Below are positions 24,001 to 26,183 of a stretch of DNA of 64,000 bases, in pieces. The notes under the pieces were generated by a model. That model ran no database searches and had not been told where the DNA came from. It saw only the letters and a program-made list of their open reading frames with translations. The DNA is taken from contig CAMCXS010000007.1 in NCBI GenBank assembly GCA_945883495.1, positions 62,001-126,000 of the forward strand, in the 5' to 3' direction. Made by a program: the position numbers and the translations under genes. Each line of letters starts with the position of its first letter. The first letter of the stretch is position 1. Origin of the DNA: Akkermansia muciniphila. GTDB lineage: Bacteria > Verrucomicrobiota > Verrucomicrobiia > Verrucomicrobiales > DEV007.

Positions 24001-24208
24001 TAATGTCGCCTGCCAGATTCGCCGGAAGTCCGCCCGTCCAATTCCCTCCCGTGCTCCAGGTGAGGGGACCTGCTCCGGTGGGAGTCCAGCTGTAGGTCGC
24101 GGCGAGTGATACAGGACCGGACGTCACAAACAGCAGCGCGATGACAATGCTGGAGACTGCTTGCTTCAGAGCCATGGGCATGGCGAGGCATTGGCGGTGG
24201 GTTTTCAT
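1..24208 (-). CDS. Giant autotransporter-associated beta-strand repeat (PATR) surface protein, 3' end outside window
   Basis: The frame starts at the ATG at 24208 and is open to the left edge (8,069 codons, no stop). I translated stretches along its whole length, and all read as one repeat language (GTLTLSG, NTYSGGTT, GANTLTLN-type strands). A signal peptide is visible at residues 1-37 (MKTHRQ start, hydrophobic SIVIALLFV core, SLAA cleavage region), followed by the W-rich segment typical of PATR N-termini (SWTPTGAGPLTW, GGNW). The product is rich in Gly, Thr, Asn, Ser and Ala and, apart from Cys7, I saw no cysteine. Such proteins form long beta-helical stalks exported through the outer membrane. 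The C-terminus, which would show an autotransporter barrel or sorting signal, is not in the window. Exact function (adhesion, surface layer, substrate capture) cannot be told. Long ORFs on the plus strand here are antisense shadows. Confidence 0.93.
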   Translation of the reverse strand, partial: MKTHRQCLAMPMALKQAVSSIVIALLFVTSGPVSLAATYSWTPTGAGPLTWSTGGNWTGGLPANLAGDIINLTANLTASQTINLDVNATTGTLSIGDPTTAFFGYTLQSLNSSALTFDNAASAAVLSKAAAATANDLISTNVVLASTGNANFNITNAVANTTSLLTLSGNVSESGGAKNIVIAGAAAGSSNGVTVLSGNNSFSGSVSVNSGTLRAVGIDALNSGATNTITLANGSTLDLRADGNGFGNLQSLAFGDNIVLGGSATIAVDRSGTTGFPGSTALNKTIQLGTLSTGGANTLTVTPANGYGLEFTGATTLGGNSIFSVGSAQASNVVQGLTLSGAVGGSFTLTKTGTGTMVLGNSGNTFTGPISVTGGTLAFGSDGALGNAANTITLNGTTSAIRATDNISTSRVLTLGNATATNNIIEVVQGKTLTLNTAFGGANGFVKADNGTLSIPVSNGTWAGTSTINAGALNISDATSLGATSGATTVGNFVGAALQLSGAGITYAAEPLTLNNSGINTGGALQNLSGNNTWSGPITLASASAIGSNSGTLTLSGGVSGAFALTTTGAGGVVIGGTGLAANVASLTKLGAGKTTININNSAFVGATTVNQGTLELSGAAGAIGGTGAITVNPGATLTLDNTAAAVTNRLGSRPITLAGGNFNLIGNAAATNETLGAWSLARGHSNISVTAGAGGANLTFGSFATNFPQNGATVRFSGTNLGSAAGANVATIKGNVAFAGQTGAAGANTKGILPWAIAENTTSSAIGFATADSATGIIRPLAASEKLTTTTLTANVNQELSGSAVSAASVSINSLALLSGGGVSLTNSFPTYPVLTIQSGGILAQPGNTGISGGVVLATANSGTTLRPLYVHALGDLNINSVLLGLRGLVKTGPGTLTISQPSMMGRDDDTNNNINFVNEGTLKLAGGTNTLYFRNPMVINGGKLDLNSTSQYTRELMTDSTVNGGEIISTGGNGVLLANQQNTARTWAGNIGGSTNDYVTFARTGANTLNITSPNTTTGKLLLLNSTTSLIDAGTFTGISGLTVSRATFAINNTGLYESSNRVNDSAPVTLQGGVLQFFGRANSASSETLGVVTLEDAMSTIRADRGTAGGVVSADLTLSGLGRNAAKGATVNFESGAGTLGSIGSNSRIFITGHTFSGNTTNNILGGWATVGGTELATYIDGLGIAALNAAGAPGYSGTTFPSAIQPTQNIRLAASGAVPSLTAGADDYQVNSLVVPGNFNITFAEGTDTLNLISGGLIKSSANNNSIGATVDSGRLTAGGATANSDLFLFNNQNTLTVNSRIVDNAGGAVRLVTSGAGAIALSNPNNSYTGGTVVNAGTLNLSNAAAGAVIPAGGLTIGSATVTMNGFNNQIDSSNVVTMRGASVLNLFGNNTLAGLVFEADGNNVTLNIGANVGNNVNSYGVLSLTGDITASASTVRVESSEAPIITFGVIDLGATNHNITVSPTIIDGKQQTLLQPALSLEGIIGTGGITKLGNGALRLRSAQTYSGLTDVQAGALVLGLNNGGSRFSTYNFASGTQFELMGASTVIGGLSGAGNISNLSSGNVTLGFGFNNQNTSFSGAFNRSSDAFPTTLNVQKYGTGTTIITGATPTSTGTAGALTTSGGVLEYSGAGATTFRTVNVQRDSTLTLNNVTSNVNNRLGMSIASAANGTLNLSGGTLRIVGNTSSGTTESVGTLNLTGGSGFINLEPSSSQNVTLTANTLGAVTQGGTAVLRSPNLGATIGAGTGNLVISGTLNQVGGGGAVGTTTMSIRPDILGDLSLTGSGTGFVTYVGAAGAANVAGGNGFRLLAANELAPFLSSGATANVALSYPHGGSMIAATTINSLTLNQFGGTMMAGPIPQGTTMTVTSGGIIAQAGNRGISNGLLAVGANPAFIHAIGDLSFSAGITGSAGMTKSSSGTLTLNAPQFYTGATSLNNGTLTLNGGNNTLFVSATGTPNALNVNGGNLNLNGNSQVVSTLATNNIVPGISSAITNSGAAATLTSTGGGTFAGTVNGNLSFVRAGNNTTVLSGANTFNGTTTIRGGTLQLQSSGTIANSTAVDVRFGTLIWDDYNGVNPGTTPPVRIAATAPVTLQGGNLNIRAASSTNTALALNTVNTQSGRNFVQLHPFSGGTATLTIGNLTRSADATIDFRGQTNEGGTQFLGLPGVNNSRIFVSQMNGSSFSASSLTNNLIGGWAIIGGGEFASYSNTNGLGALGQSGFPAYNATTMPAASQPTQNIRITASGNVPTVSGYSLNSLNIAGNANLTFTAGTDTLNLVSGGLLKSVNNANTIGASVDNGRLTAGGTSNGLNPLYIYNNENTLTINSRIIDNSSGGQTRLVLSGASNITLTAPNTYSGGTVFNSATTNLQGGANTTIPAGGGVTINNATVTMIPGSPAQIANSNPITVNGGGVLNYWGSTNTMNGLLTFNNAGGGGNPTIRTASVTSNNTTTTAGSNVITLSGTNAALGLTAGTPVSGSRIAAGTTVVSVSGSTVTLSQPATATGTDDTVTFGSTLILNNNIVTTNDSFATTPVLSVATQGRIDIGASTRTITANGNAPLALAIGSLIGTSAGITKEGTSGIRLDGPANYYLGATSLNAGTIFVGIANAIPYASTFTMNAGSRLDLNGFDQLLSQLSGGGDITNNSGTARTLTFGLNNAATNFNGRFIAYNDAVLTTLNATKIGSGSFGLTGGDSTAIGTLTINGGAVTYSGSASTAFTNNVINQTGALILDNTTSNENNRLGGLLKGLTVAGGEFRVNGNASGTFESLGALSGAGGSGIITVDPSTGSTVVNFASLPALGGNTSLLIRGTNLGSTPGAGVANIFSAAQAGLTGGGAIPGLANMSIRGDIVVDTSLSGTGTSLATYFPGAGFRALGAGETLNGIVNMHASTANLGLSAGQTFSTNAANSLTLESGGGVSGSNAGSILTLGAFSILAKSGNTGLTGGQISAGGSTLNLNAQGDLAVSSYLINTANGMVKAGAGNMTMNSPLFIVGTHVINNGTLTLNSAADNTIVANPTSTAVGTQGLSLNAGSLNLNGRNQVVGALASNNILPGTGGTVTNTGSAATFTSTGGGNFGGVISGPITFDRSGNNTTLLTSPQTYTGATNVRGGTLQLRDNGALASTAGLNLQFGAVNIDNSTLANLTDRIADTNAVNSRGGTIALIGVPGQAVTESLGTVTVLGGQSTIATNSVGNTGTSLLTIGNLIRNTGGAVNFTGSNLGQRASAGVVAVGSSGIVLSQINGASPTLTNGILGGWATVNGTDFASYVSPGATQGGIGAVGTAGFGSYSSAALTAGGATDNITVAANVSGVTNRTINSLRVSAASTIDITAGNTLTIGSGGLLLNGAASAINTGNLTSGGAELFVYANNTATIGATITGGGVALVKNGPNTLTLASALANSNNYGGGTIVNAGTLTLGGAAGSVQIPEAGGLTINNAAVTMTTNPGQIANGTNIVINGGGTLTYAGSFNTVNGTITFNNQGGNAAPTIAGTGFSLTNSTTVTGSTTVTVSSSAGLAAGQPITGTGIPIGATIASVVNGTTITITAPATASATNTTLTIPTVLSIGNTITSVNDTFGLTPTISAALNLGSSARTVDVSGLSLNGLVLSGIIQGSGSITKTGAGALALTSNNSTFTGGIALNQGSLIIGASDQFNAGIKAAGPLGLGTVTVASGLKLTGTGTSIYNPITLADNNLIINGVSSNNLTLNGTVSFGSGTPTVTVESPAVTGTLGAKYTSSFSVTKEGPGILSLANIANDYTGITQINNGTLRPGNTNALSRFSNINVTSGGTLDLAGLSTVTGSITGTGLVTNNSGTAATLTTGFDNSNFTFSGRFGSAHQASTSFNLTKIGNGTLTIDSAAGTGTTGIGTFITSQGTSVLSGANGSTKFTTYTVVDGGTLTLDNSGTNLNNRLGGTDFAVGASLVRNLTFQGGEFRIVGNSGASTVENINLGATGAITIQSGGSIITLDADPSQSLILNAGNIANISGGGSLLIRGDNLGSTPGAGVANLMVPLISNAFTGGSTGVGTNTINVRPDIIADTSATGLGTGFATVTTAGGVRPITASELAPGLFRAVSTASNVAVNSAQTYGSLTVNTLTLNGPSALNAIRNESILAISSGGVLVLDASGTDFTGGLIQSAGNQLIVHQLDSGNTLDFNAQVLGNNGFLKTGAGAMSLNRQQFFTGGSQTTINNGLLTLNSGVDNTLTVIPTNTTPTLQSVRVTGGTLDLNGFNQAIGTLDSSSALPGSGGIVTNSSLTAATLTSAPGSSTFGGSITGNLNFTRSGNTTTTLTSNNTYTGSTIIRGGILELRDQGQLSGTSGITNLFGQLTLSDTGLNVISTRVGSTAINMQGGTLAYTGVQSAATVGAITLMGGAGSGGANTITVTPATGTVLPSTLTIPSLSRSAGATVNFTGTNPGAGGTNNSQIILTTAPTLTNGIIGGWAVVNGTDFAGYLTPSGTAGGVGALGTAGTSYPTYSTALLTAGTSTDNILFTAASITGVGTRTINSLRVNPSAAATIALGSGGTLTIGTGGLLMAANQTLTISEGSLTSGGSELFAYINTNTTTISSAITGGNALVKSGAGTLSLSGSNNYTGGTIVNQGTLAINGASALPSTGGLTVNNAAVTVAAANQIPAATNITLNGGSTLTYTGTNNVSGNITFNNSGSTATPTVTGGTLTLTGSITAVNDSFSTTPTVASVIDFGASSRTINVSGLSPTGLILSGVNTGTGGGITKTGAGSLILTGASTFTGGVALNAGSIVFGADSTPNTVGSTVTAGPVGTGTLTIANGTKLVAGGATRTISNNITANSELIFGTSAQNLTLNGTISFGTATPTLTVENAYQGNTLLNMTIGASFGSAGGFSGFTKSGNGLLTISAPSNNSLTGTITVNNGTLSAGAQYALGGSFNTAGPAINISGGAYNNAVGNAFVQNAVSYTGNGILAASAASSAVGPVTLGSGATALGVQGGQTTTIFGGLTANGSAGTTIFNTNQLNALGGLSGSTPSITKAGVANMVIGGASTYAGNIVVDMGTLETRLGSTTAANEKLTSAGTITVNPGAGLRVSNAAAIGTTVTTINTNNDGIGVFGLGYNGAVPGSVTFSSTNSDIDGTVAIDVVGFSTALTQAGTKLYLGSTAGGNYTATSLGAGAGTTYRLGTGGGTLQINSPVLVDGAGNSVIVGAVTGTPVANLIGNGGTVILNTPNAYSGGTTINGNAILRIANANALGSGPISFNSGTLEVNATGLGVTTTIGLLQPMTITNPINFTGSGVLSALAGSGNLLGAFTADAFIGAGAQGQTDLTFSGDIDLSGATYRAISVAGTDRIVNLTGRIEGGASLVKTGVGILRINRPSFDLGYNDTVISQGTLALAPDPTITLPNNLILNSGTLASWDVDNTVSNPIQLLQTSPIDVGAATTLTVDGLISGDFTLVGAQTGLTKSGLGTLRLDNANTYLGTTTINAGVLSISADNNLGSVGGTNVLPGGITFGNGGHLLITDNVTTNRVVTIPNTAGQTASIHVASGKTYTVNGLTANALGNLVANGPGTLILNGNQSGANAHDNSVISNGATLMTQNTQGTPFGDQSVTLNGGSLRINTSGPGAALTIPTLTFAGNGYLRLDAQMGNDIQLTTTTLTRSGSGILAIVPGTSGSLGNTPNSDARVLGGTILGQVTTTPQQLATLNNIGGFTGNNVNAVAGSILRLASSTDQSASFVTYDPVVGFISATPASALTNTFTGSTPGTIANITAPTSITGVTDIFGLTTTANLSNGTLRLRSLNTNDMGAILFNGTSTIGSNVIVNGLASTVNLTGASTNATTTVTVPSTAGLTVGMPISGPGIPTGATIATIASGTTITISAAATATASGLTLAVNPAVAAQTSEGIVYVSGNTGVTGTISGGITGRTVTKTGAGELVLSGANTIAGALSVNNGTLTLGTPNAATRLTTGLVLNDTAKLNVNGGNATVASLSGTAGVIGNATNTPGTITVSGNTSTTFLGNIVNGINGGTGTTGLVKSGLSTLTLGNITPNNTFANQNSFTGGVTVNQGILIAQDPMALGGANGSTPGTVTLQGGELRLNSNGGGPNGRIVFGNPTTNGINVAVNGPATINVDRVNANTGNQIQIGNLSIANGSLTLTGGNSYSLRTAGTTTLGGAFANVNTTSGGASFLELAGEVTGAAALNKFGGATTGYGTLRISGTSNTFSGGTNVHVGAVQVTGTGGTPLGTGNVNVNPGAALRIADNGSLSGVPSVNLNTNINSLPAIVLDTDFNPGTGLNPQIRMNGGIGNAEINGVRVGGASLQLAVPAFNTPLNLADYGNGTLFLGSYGAQEIQYLAPTLGVGSNNTYRLGGNTGSNLAFSGSDNVLTGTARVLIGSQLGNLATTTAGSGGVVFRNSNNFSGGTTIYRGSTATIDTGSTSTPLGSGPVEVYGTLTLGNPGGLNSPSFYNSSTNANSNVIVMRPGSAVTIVDQLGAVTGGQGRWADATGQNLNGGTFRLSGAANAQSYELVGGLTIEKGSTITVARVAGAGSATLETPGLTRNAGATLGLTTSAAGTLGVPSFASVSGSTNSSTTVTVGSTTGMAIGQAITGPGIPSGATITAIASATSITISSAATATGTGVFTAGISPTSFDRLLVSGGITRAGTTANGAGATNGIAPVWIIDRTSNSYVGYNNTSGFQTLIAPGSATLAANQMGYSSVSTGGSIGALGAGTTLDVRADATLSANSTVYALRNGFNIRPTASFNTITFSGGHTGLGGLLLTGGAINPVQTASATVSPVTLPMTLAFGSNEAVIYAGVATSTINAQITGSGGLTKFGPNQLNLSSSNPGLTGNITLNEANLLLQNPVSSTGTAIASVTNGQNVILNGGTLIIDSLLSNSAGRDSNITSGVRLTGNIGSNVTVNADATITNNNQGIMQRINNLTIADLGPNSPIFLNFSQNGIAVSGTTSLGANTTIIGSSFGTSNQSILEGQVTGAASGKLIKIGNGGLMFANGSNSFGTDGAIGLDVWPSTQNTSSSVVASLTLSGTPFGAGDINLQPGTMIRLADASNIANQKVYASSDDWAISGISFGYNSNGSPLTQSDILARLTTGAAADGQVQLTTTGANLGVIALDNSWQYRPLDMGAMETALNAGGPVERLWLGSMTSGVSSQVYFAPTLGASTDGVYRFGGGGSQGTMQIGSNAFENVLTGTNSVQLGATSGNANNTPGVINGNTNITVLTRQNFTGGFTANRNSILNLGNNFAAGTGTITINQSANVGGSLAGTVAGGGGGALQTFNGAVSILNPIDLVADLRWQGNGDLVFRGNVNLAATGAGGTRVLEIGVGGQPSTFGINGVISGVDSNLVKAGNQPLVLNGLNTYTGTTTITPNNNLPSTGTTFSGLLVGNNVLPNTAGALGVSNTPLLYSGAGTTGNSGGIGLSGQVTFGRDIIIQNTADTTNVSVFGNSLYTSKLTGGISIVTGGTNRITQIQAANSGRFEVLGPITSNGAVTVRVGDTANPAVRSGVVYLGGDANGYSPNTYSGSTFLDAARIVIGADSLYTGPANALNIITSPFGTGTVLFGSGSNNGGTTLGSDGANRLIPNQLASMGTASNLATTFEGRGNLTFINTVNPGAGGAFDINTDSSLRNRTFAVNTTHGAIQFDSNLTASGAVGANLLKTGPGILTITGSSSVVNASTTDGNYGTSWFIDAGTLRVTSDAALGSTNVLAAAGSQLAGLPSHVRLRGGTLSVGGTFLTPRQFIQTAASTIEVSGSNTLTQGLPIPGAFGLTKTGTGTLVLNATTNANNSLLIGGIPGGGGIVSTAMGTAAGTQQPFGTGAVTLSGSTLQLTAVTGTAPVGVTVGTTQTAASYVLNVSNSVGIVPGMTVTGTNIAANSIVTAVNGNNITLSLPTSAAATASTALTFGIANQALTIPTLTYNGGSVQLLKGTGVSSSLTATALTRGTNGMLTVISSNLSSDLGTTERFIPAALGNTSGLLTSPTVVGLGLNDGNLNFLRYQDATAGLVLHNATTTGTLAASSATSLADILSATSVADSTISVRALRTDSNITAAGSNSLLQVVSGGLILNGTTAPVISSNLAFNNGTAGT
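600..16860 (-). repeat. Five scattered copies of a 55-residue GPGIPxGATI module in the giant protein
   Basis: A recognisable module with a TTVTV strand, GLxxGxxIxGPGIPxGATI and a TxITISxxATAT strand is encoded near 600-760, 4390-4570, 6640-6840, 13540-13720 and 16690-16860. It differs from the surrounding beta-helix strands and resembles a short beta domain seen in many large bacterial surface and phage fibre-like proteins (family knowledge). The span given covers first to last copy; the copies themselves are about 160 nt each. They occur in both the super-repeat half and the C-terminal half of the visible protein. Confidence 0.65.
10500..22260 (-). repeat. Four tandem super-repeats of about 1.0-1.2 k residues inside the giant protein
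   Basis: Each unit carries the same ordered landmarks in the minus-strand frame: an NRLG segment, a GGxFRxxGN segment, RGxNLGSxPGAGxAN, an IRPDIxxD segment, GTGFxTY with GxRxLxAxEL, several ordinary PATR strands, then GGWAxxxGTxFAxY with TINSLRV. The Trp codon of GGWA begins at 20698, 17608, 14431 and 10882, all in the same frame, giving spacings of 3,090, 3,177 and 3,549 nt (1,030, 1,059 and 1,183 codons). The units are clearly diverged in sequence, so they are old duplications or conversion products. Boundaries are approximate. Confidence 0.8.
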
Positions 24209-24243
24209 GACTTCAAATGGCGCGGTGGCTGAGTGCAAGACGT

Positions 24244-24267
24244 CAGGGCCGGTACACCCGGGCCCTG
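24244..24267 (-). other. GC hairpin in the 5' leader of the giant gene
   Basis: A perfect 7-bp inverted repeat, CAGGGCC and GGCCCTG, is separated by 10 nt and lies 36-59 nt upstream of the start codon at 24208. It is followed by no U-tract, so it is not a standard terminator; it could affect mRNA stability or translation of the giant gene, or be incidental. The rest of the 171-nt gap to the SDR gene is AT-rich near 24310-24370, with no convincing promoter box and only a weak ribosome site (TTGAAG) before the ATG. Confidence 0.35.
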
Positions 24268-24379
24268 GGAAATGCGCAATCCGCCAACTTGCTCAATTCC
24301 AAAAACGAGCGAGCGAGGCAAGAAAAAAAACCAAAGAATACTCTAGAAAATCCTTCGGAAAATTTAATAGTCAGGAAGC

Positions 24380-25147
24380 CTACAAGGCACGAGCGAATGC
24401 CCCTCCATCCACCAGCAGGACTTCGCCAGTGATGTAGCTACCAGCTTCGCTAGCCAGGAGAATGGCGGGTCCGACGAGCTCATCCGGCTGGCCCCAGCGG
24501 CCCAAGGCAGTCCGCGCCGCGAACGATTGTTTCCCCTGTTCGTCGAGGAGGCTCATGGGAAGGTCCGTGAGGAAAGGGCCGGGAGCGATGCAGTTTACCG
24601 TAATGCCGTAAGGGCCCAAGTCCAGCGCGCTGGCTTTGGCGAGGCCAATGACGGCGGCTTTCGTGGCGGAGTAGGCGTTGCGGCCTTCCTTGGACCCGAG
24701 TCCGAGGACTGAGGAAATATGAATAATCCGGCCCCAGCGGCGGATTTTCATCTGAGGAACCAGCGCCCGGGTCAATGCCATGATGCTCGTGAGATTGAGT
24801 TCAAGGATGCGATCCCAGTCTTCATCCTGCACTTGATCGATTGGCTGGGGGATGTTGCTCCCGGCGTTGTTGATCAGAATATCAACTTTTTCAAAACGTT
24901 CCAAAGCGACGCGGGCCAGCGCTTTGACGCCTTCGCGATCCGTCATATCAACCGGCAGGTAATCGACCTGAACAGGCAAGCCATCCCGGATGTGGTCGGC
25001 CGCGGCTTTGAGTTCTTCCTCATTGCGGCTGCAAATCATGATGTGGGCGCCGTGCTCCGCCAACCCCCGGGCCATGGCCAAGCCCAGCCCTTTGCTGCCT
25101 CCGGTGACAAGGGCGACTCTGTTGGTGAGATCGAATCTATTTTTCAT
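24380..25147 (-). CDS. SDR-family oxidoreductase
   Basis: A 255-residue classical short-chain dehydrogenase, full length for the family. It shows the Rossmann nucleotide motif TGGSKGLG (15-22), NNAG (93-96), Asn118, and the catalytic Ser146, Tyr159 and Lys163, plus the C-terminal segment VDGGAFARAL. An NAD(P)H-dependent interconversion of a hydroxyl and a ketone on a sugar acid or acyl substrate is likely; the sequence is closest in flavour to gluconate 5-dehydrogenase or FabG-like enzymes, but the substrate cannot be read from it. It is last in a minus-strand run after a sugar isomerase-like gene (36-nt gap), which favours a carbohydrate role. Cytosolic; no signal peptide. Confidence 0.9.
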   Translation of the reverse strand: MKNRFDLTNRVALVTGGSKGLGLAMARGLAEHGAHIMICSRNEEELKAAADHIRDGLPVQVDYLPVDMTDREGVKALARVALERFEKVDILINNAGSNIPQPIDQVQDEDWDRILELNLTSIMALTRALVPQMKIRRWGRIIHISSVLGLGSKEGRNAYSATKAAVIGLAKASALDLGPYGITVNCIAPGPFLTDLPMSLLDEQGKQSFAARTALGRWGQPDELVGPAILLASEAGSYITGEVLLVDGGAFARAL

Positions 25148-25183
25148 ATTCTTGGTTCTTGGTGCCTGGATCTTGGCGAAGAA

Positions 25184-25981
25184 TTAAGGACTAGGAACCA
25201 AAAACGACAAACTTTGTGCCACCAGCTGCTGCTCAAGGGCGAGGGCGGCGGCGTCGCTGAGCTGGCTTTCCTGCGGGAGGGCATCGCCGGTTGCGTTGCG
25301 TGCCACCCACTCCATCGCGGATTGCTGAAGGGATTCCTGGTGAACGGGAGCGAACGTGGCCCAATAGCGATCCGTGAGGCAGGGGACCGGCAAGGGATCG
25401 CGCGTGATCATTTCCAGAAGGAAGCGCACTTGGGGATTGGCTGTCCGGCAGATGCGGAACAGGGCGGGGAGGTCGAGGAAGCCTTGGCCCAGAGGAACCT
25501 CGCTGAGGACGAAGCCGTGAGGTGAGTGGCGCAAGCCCATGTCCTTGACGTGGGTGGTTACAATCCACGGAGAAAGGGTCTTCGCGACGGCGATCGGGTC
25601 TTCGAGGAGGGCGAGATTGTTTCCGAAGTCGAGGCAAACGCCGAGCCACTGGCTTGAAAGATTCTGGAACACGGCTGCCTGTTCAGCGGCGAGCCAGTCT
25701 TTGTGGTTTTCCACGGCGAGCTGGACGCGATGCTTGGCAAGGATGGGTTCGACCCGTTGCAACGTGGCGATTGCTTCATGTTGCCACCGTTCCCAATCCG
25801 ACCTTGAGGCGAAGTGCTCGTAGCGTCGCTGGAGCAGGCAGTAACAGCGAAAAATGGTGGCACCCGCTTCTTTTCCCGCCATGAGGTCGCGCTCGAAGCG
25901 ATCGAGATCCCCGGGGAGCTCGATTTGGCCTTCGAGTTCGATCCCGAGAGATTCGCATCGGGCGCGGACGGCCGTAGCCAA
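25184..25981 (-). CDS. Sugar phosphate isomerase/epimerase-like TIM barrel, start unresolved
   Basis: AP-endonuclease-2/xylose-isomerase-like fold: the strands with AVENHKD, GVCLDFGNN, TTHVKDMG and FLLEMITRD carry the metal-binding Glu, Asp, His and Glu expected for the family. The coordinates use the first conventional start, a TTG at 25981, but the frame is open upstream to the TAG at 26213-26215, and residues encoded from about 26146 read like the family N-terminus (KLGLTSWSF, then LDIVDHCGSLGCPALQIG). No ATG, GTG or TTG occurs in those 77 codons, so the real start is a rare codon (an ATC at 26167 is one option) or the sequence has an error. It follows the pyrophosphatase gene closely and precedes the SDR gene by 36 nt, suggesting one operon. 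Confidence 0.8.
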   Translation of the reverse strand: MATAVRARCESLGIELEGQIELPGDLDRFERDLMAGKEAGATIFRCYCLLQRRYEHFASRSDWERWQHEAIATLQRVEPILAKHRVQLAVENHKDWLAAEQAAVFQNLSSQWLGVCLDFGNNLALLEDPIAVAKTLSPWIVTTHVKDMGLRHSPHGFVLSEVPLGQGFLDLPALFRICRTANPQVRFLLEMITRDPLPVPCLTDRYWATFAPVHQESLQQSAMEWVARNATGDALPQESQLSDAAALALEQQLVAQSLSFLVPSP

Positions 25982-26183
25982 GGAAAGGTCCCAGCCATCG
26001 ACCCCGATTTGCAGCGCTGGGCATCCCAGAGATCCGCAATGATCGACGATGTCGAGCGGGCTGGTCCAGGCGGGAAAGCCAGCTTCTGGGGCCGACCGGC
26101 GTTGCCACCACCGGACGCGGAACGACCAGCTGGTTAATCCGAGTTTGGTTGGGAATAGAGAGTTGATGGTTGAGGACGGAGCG

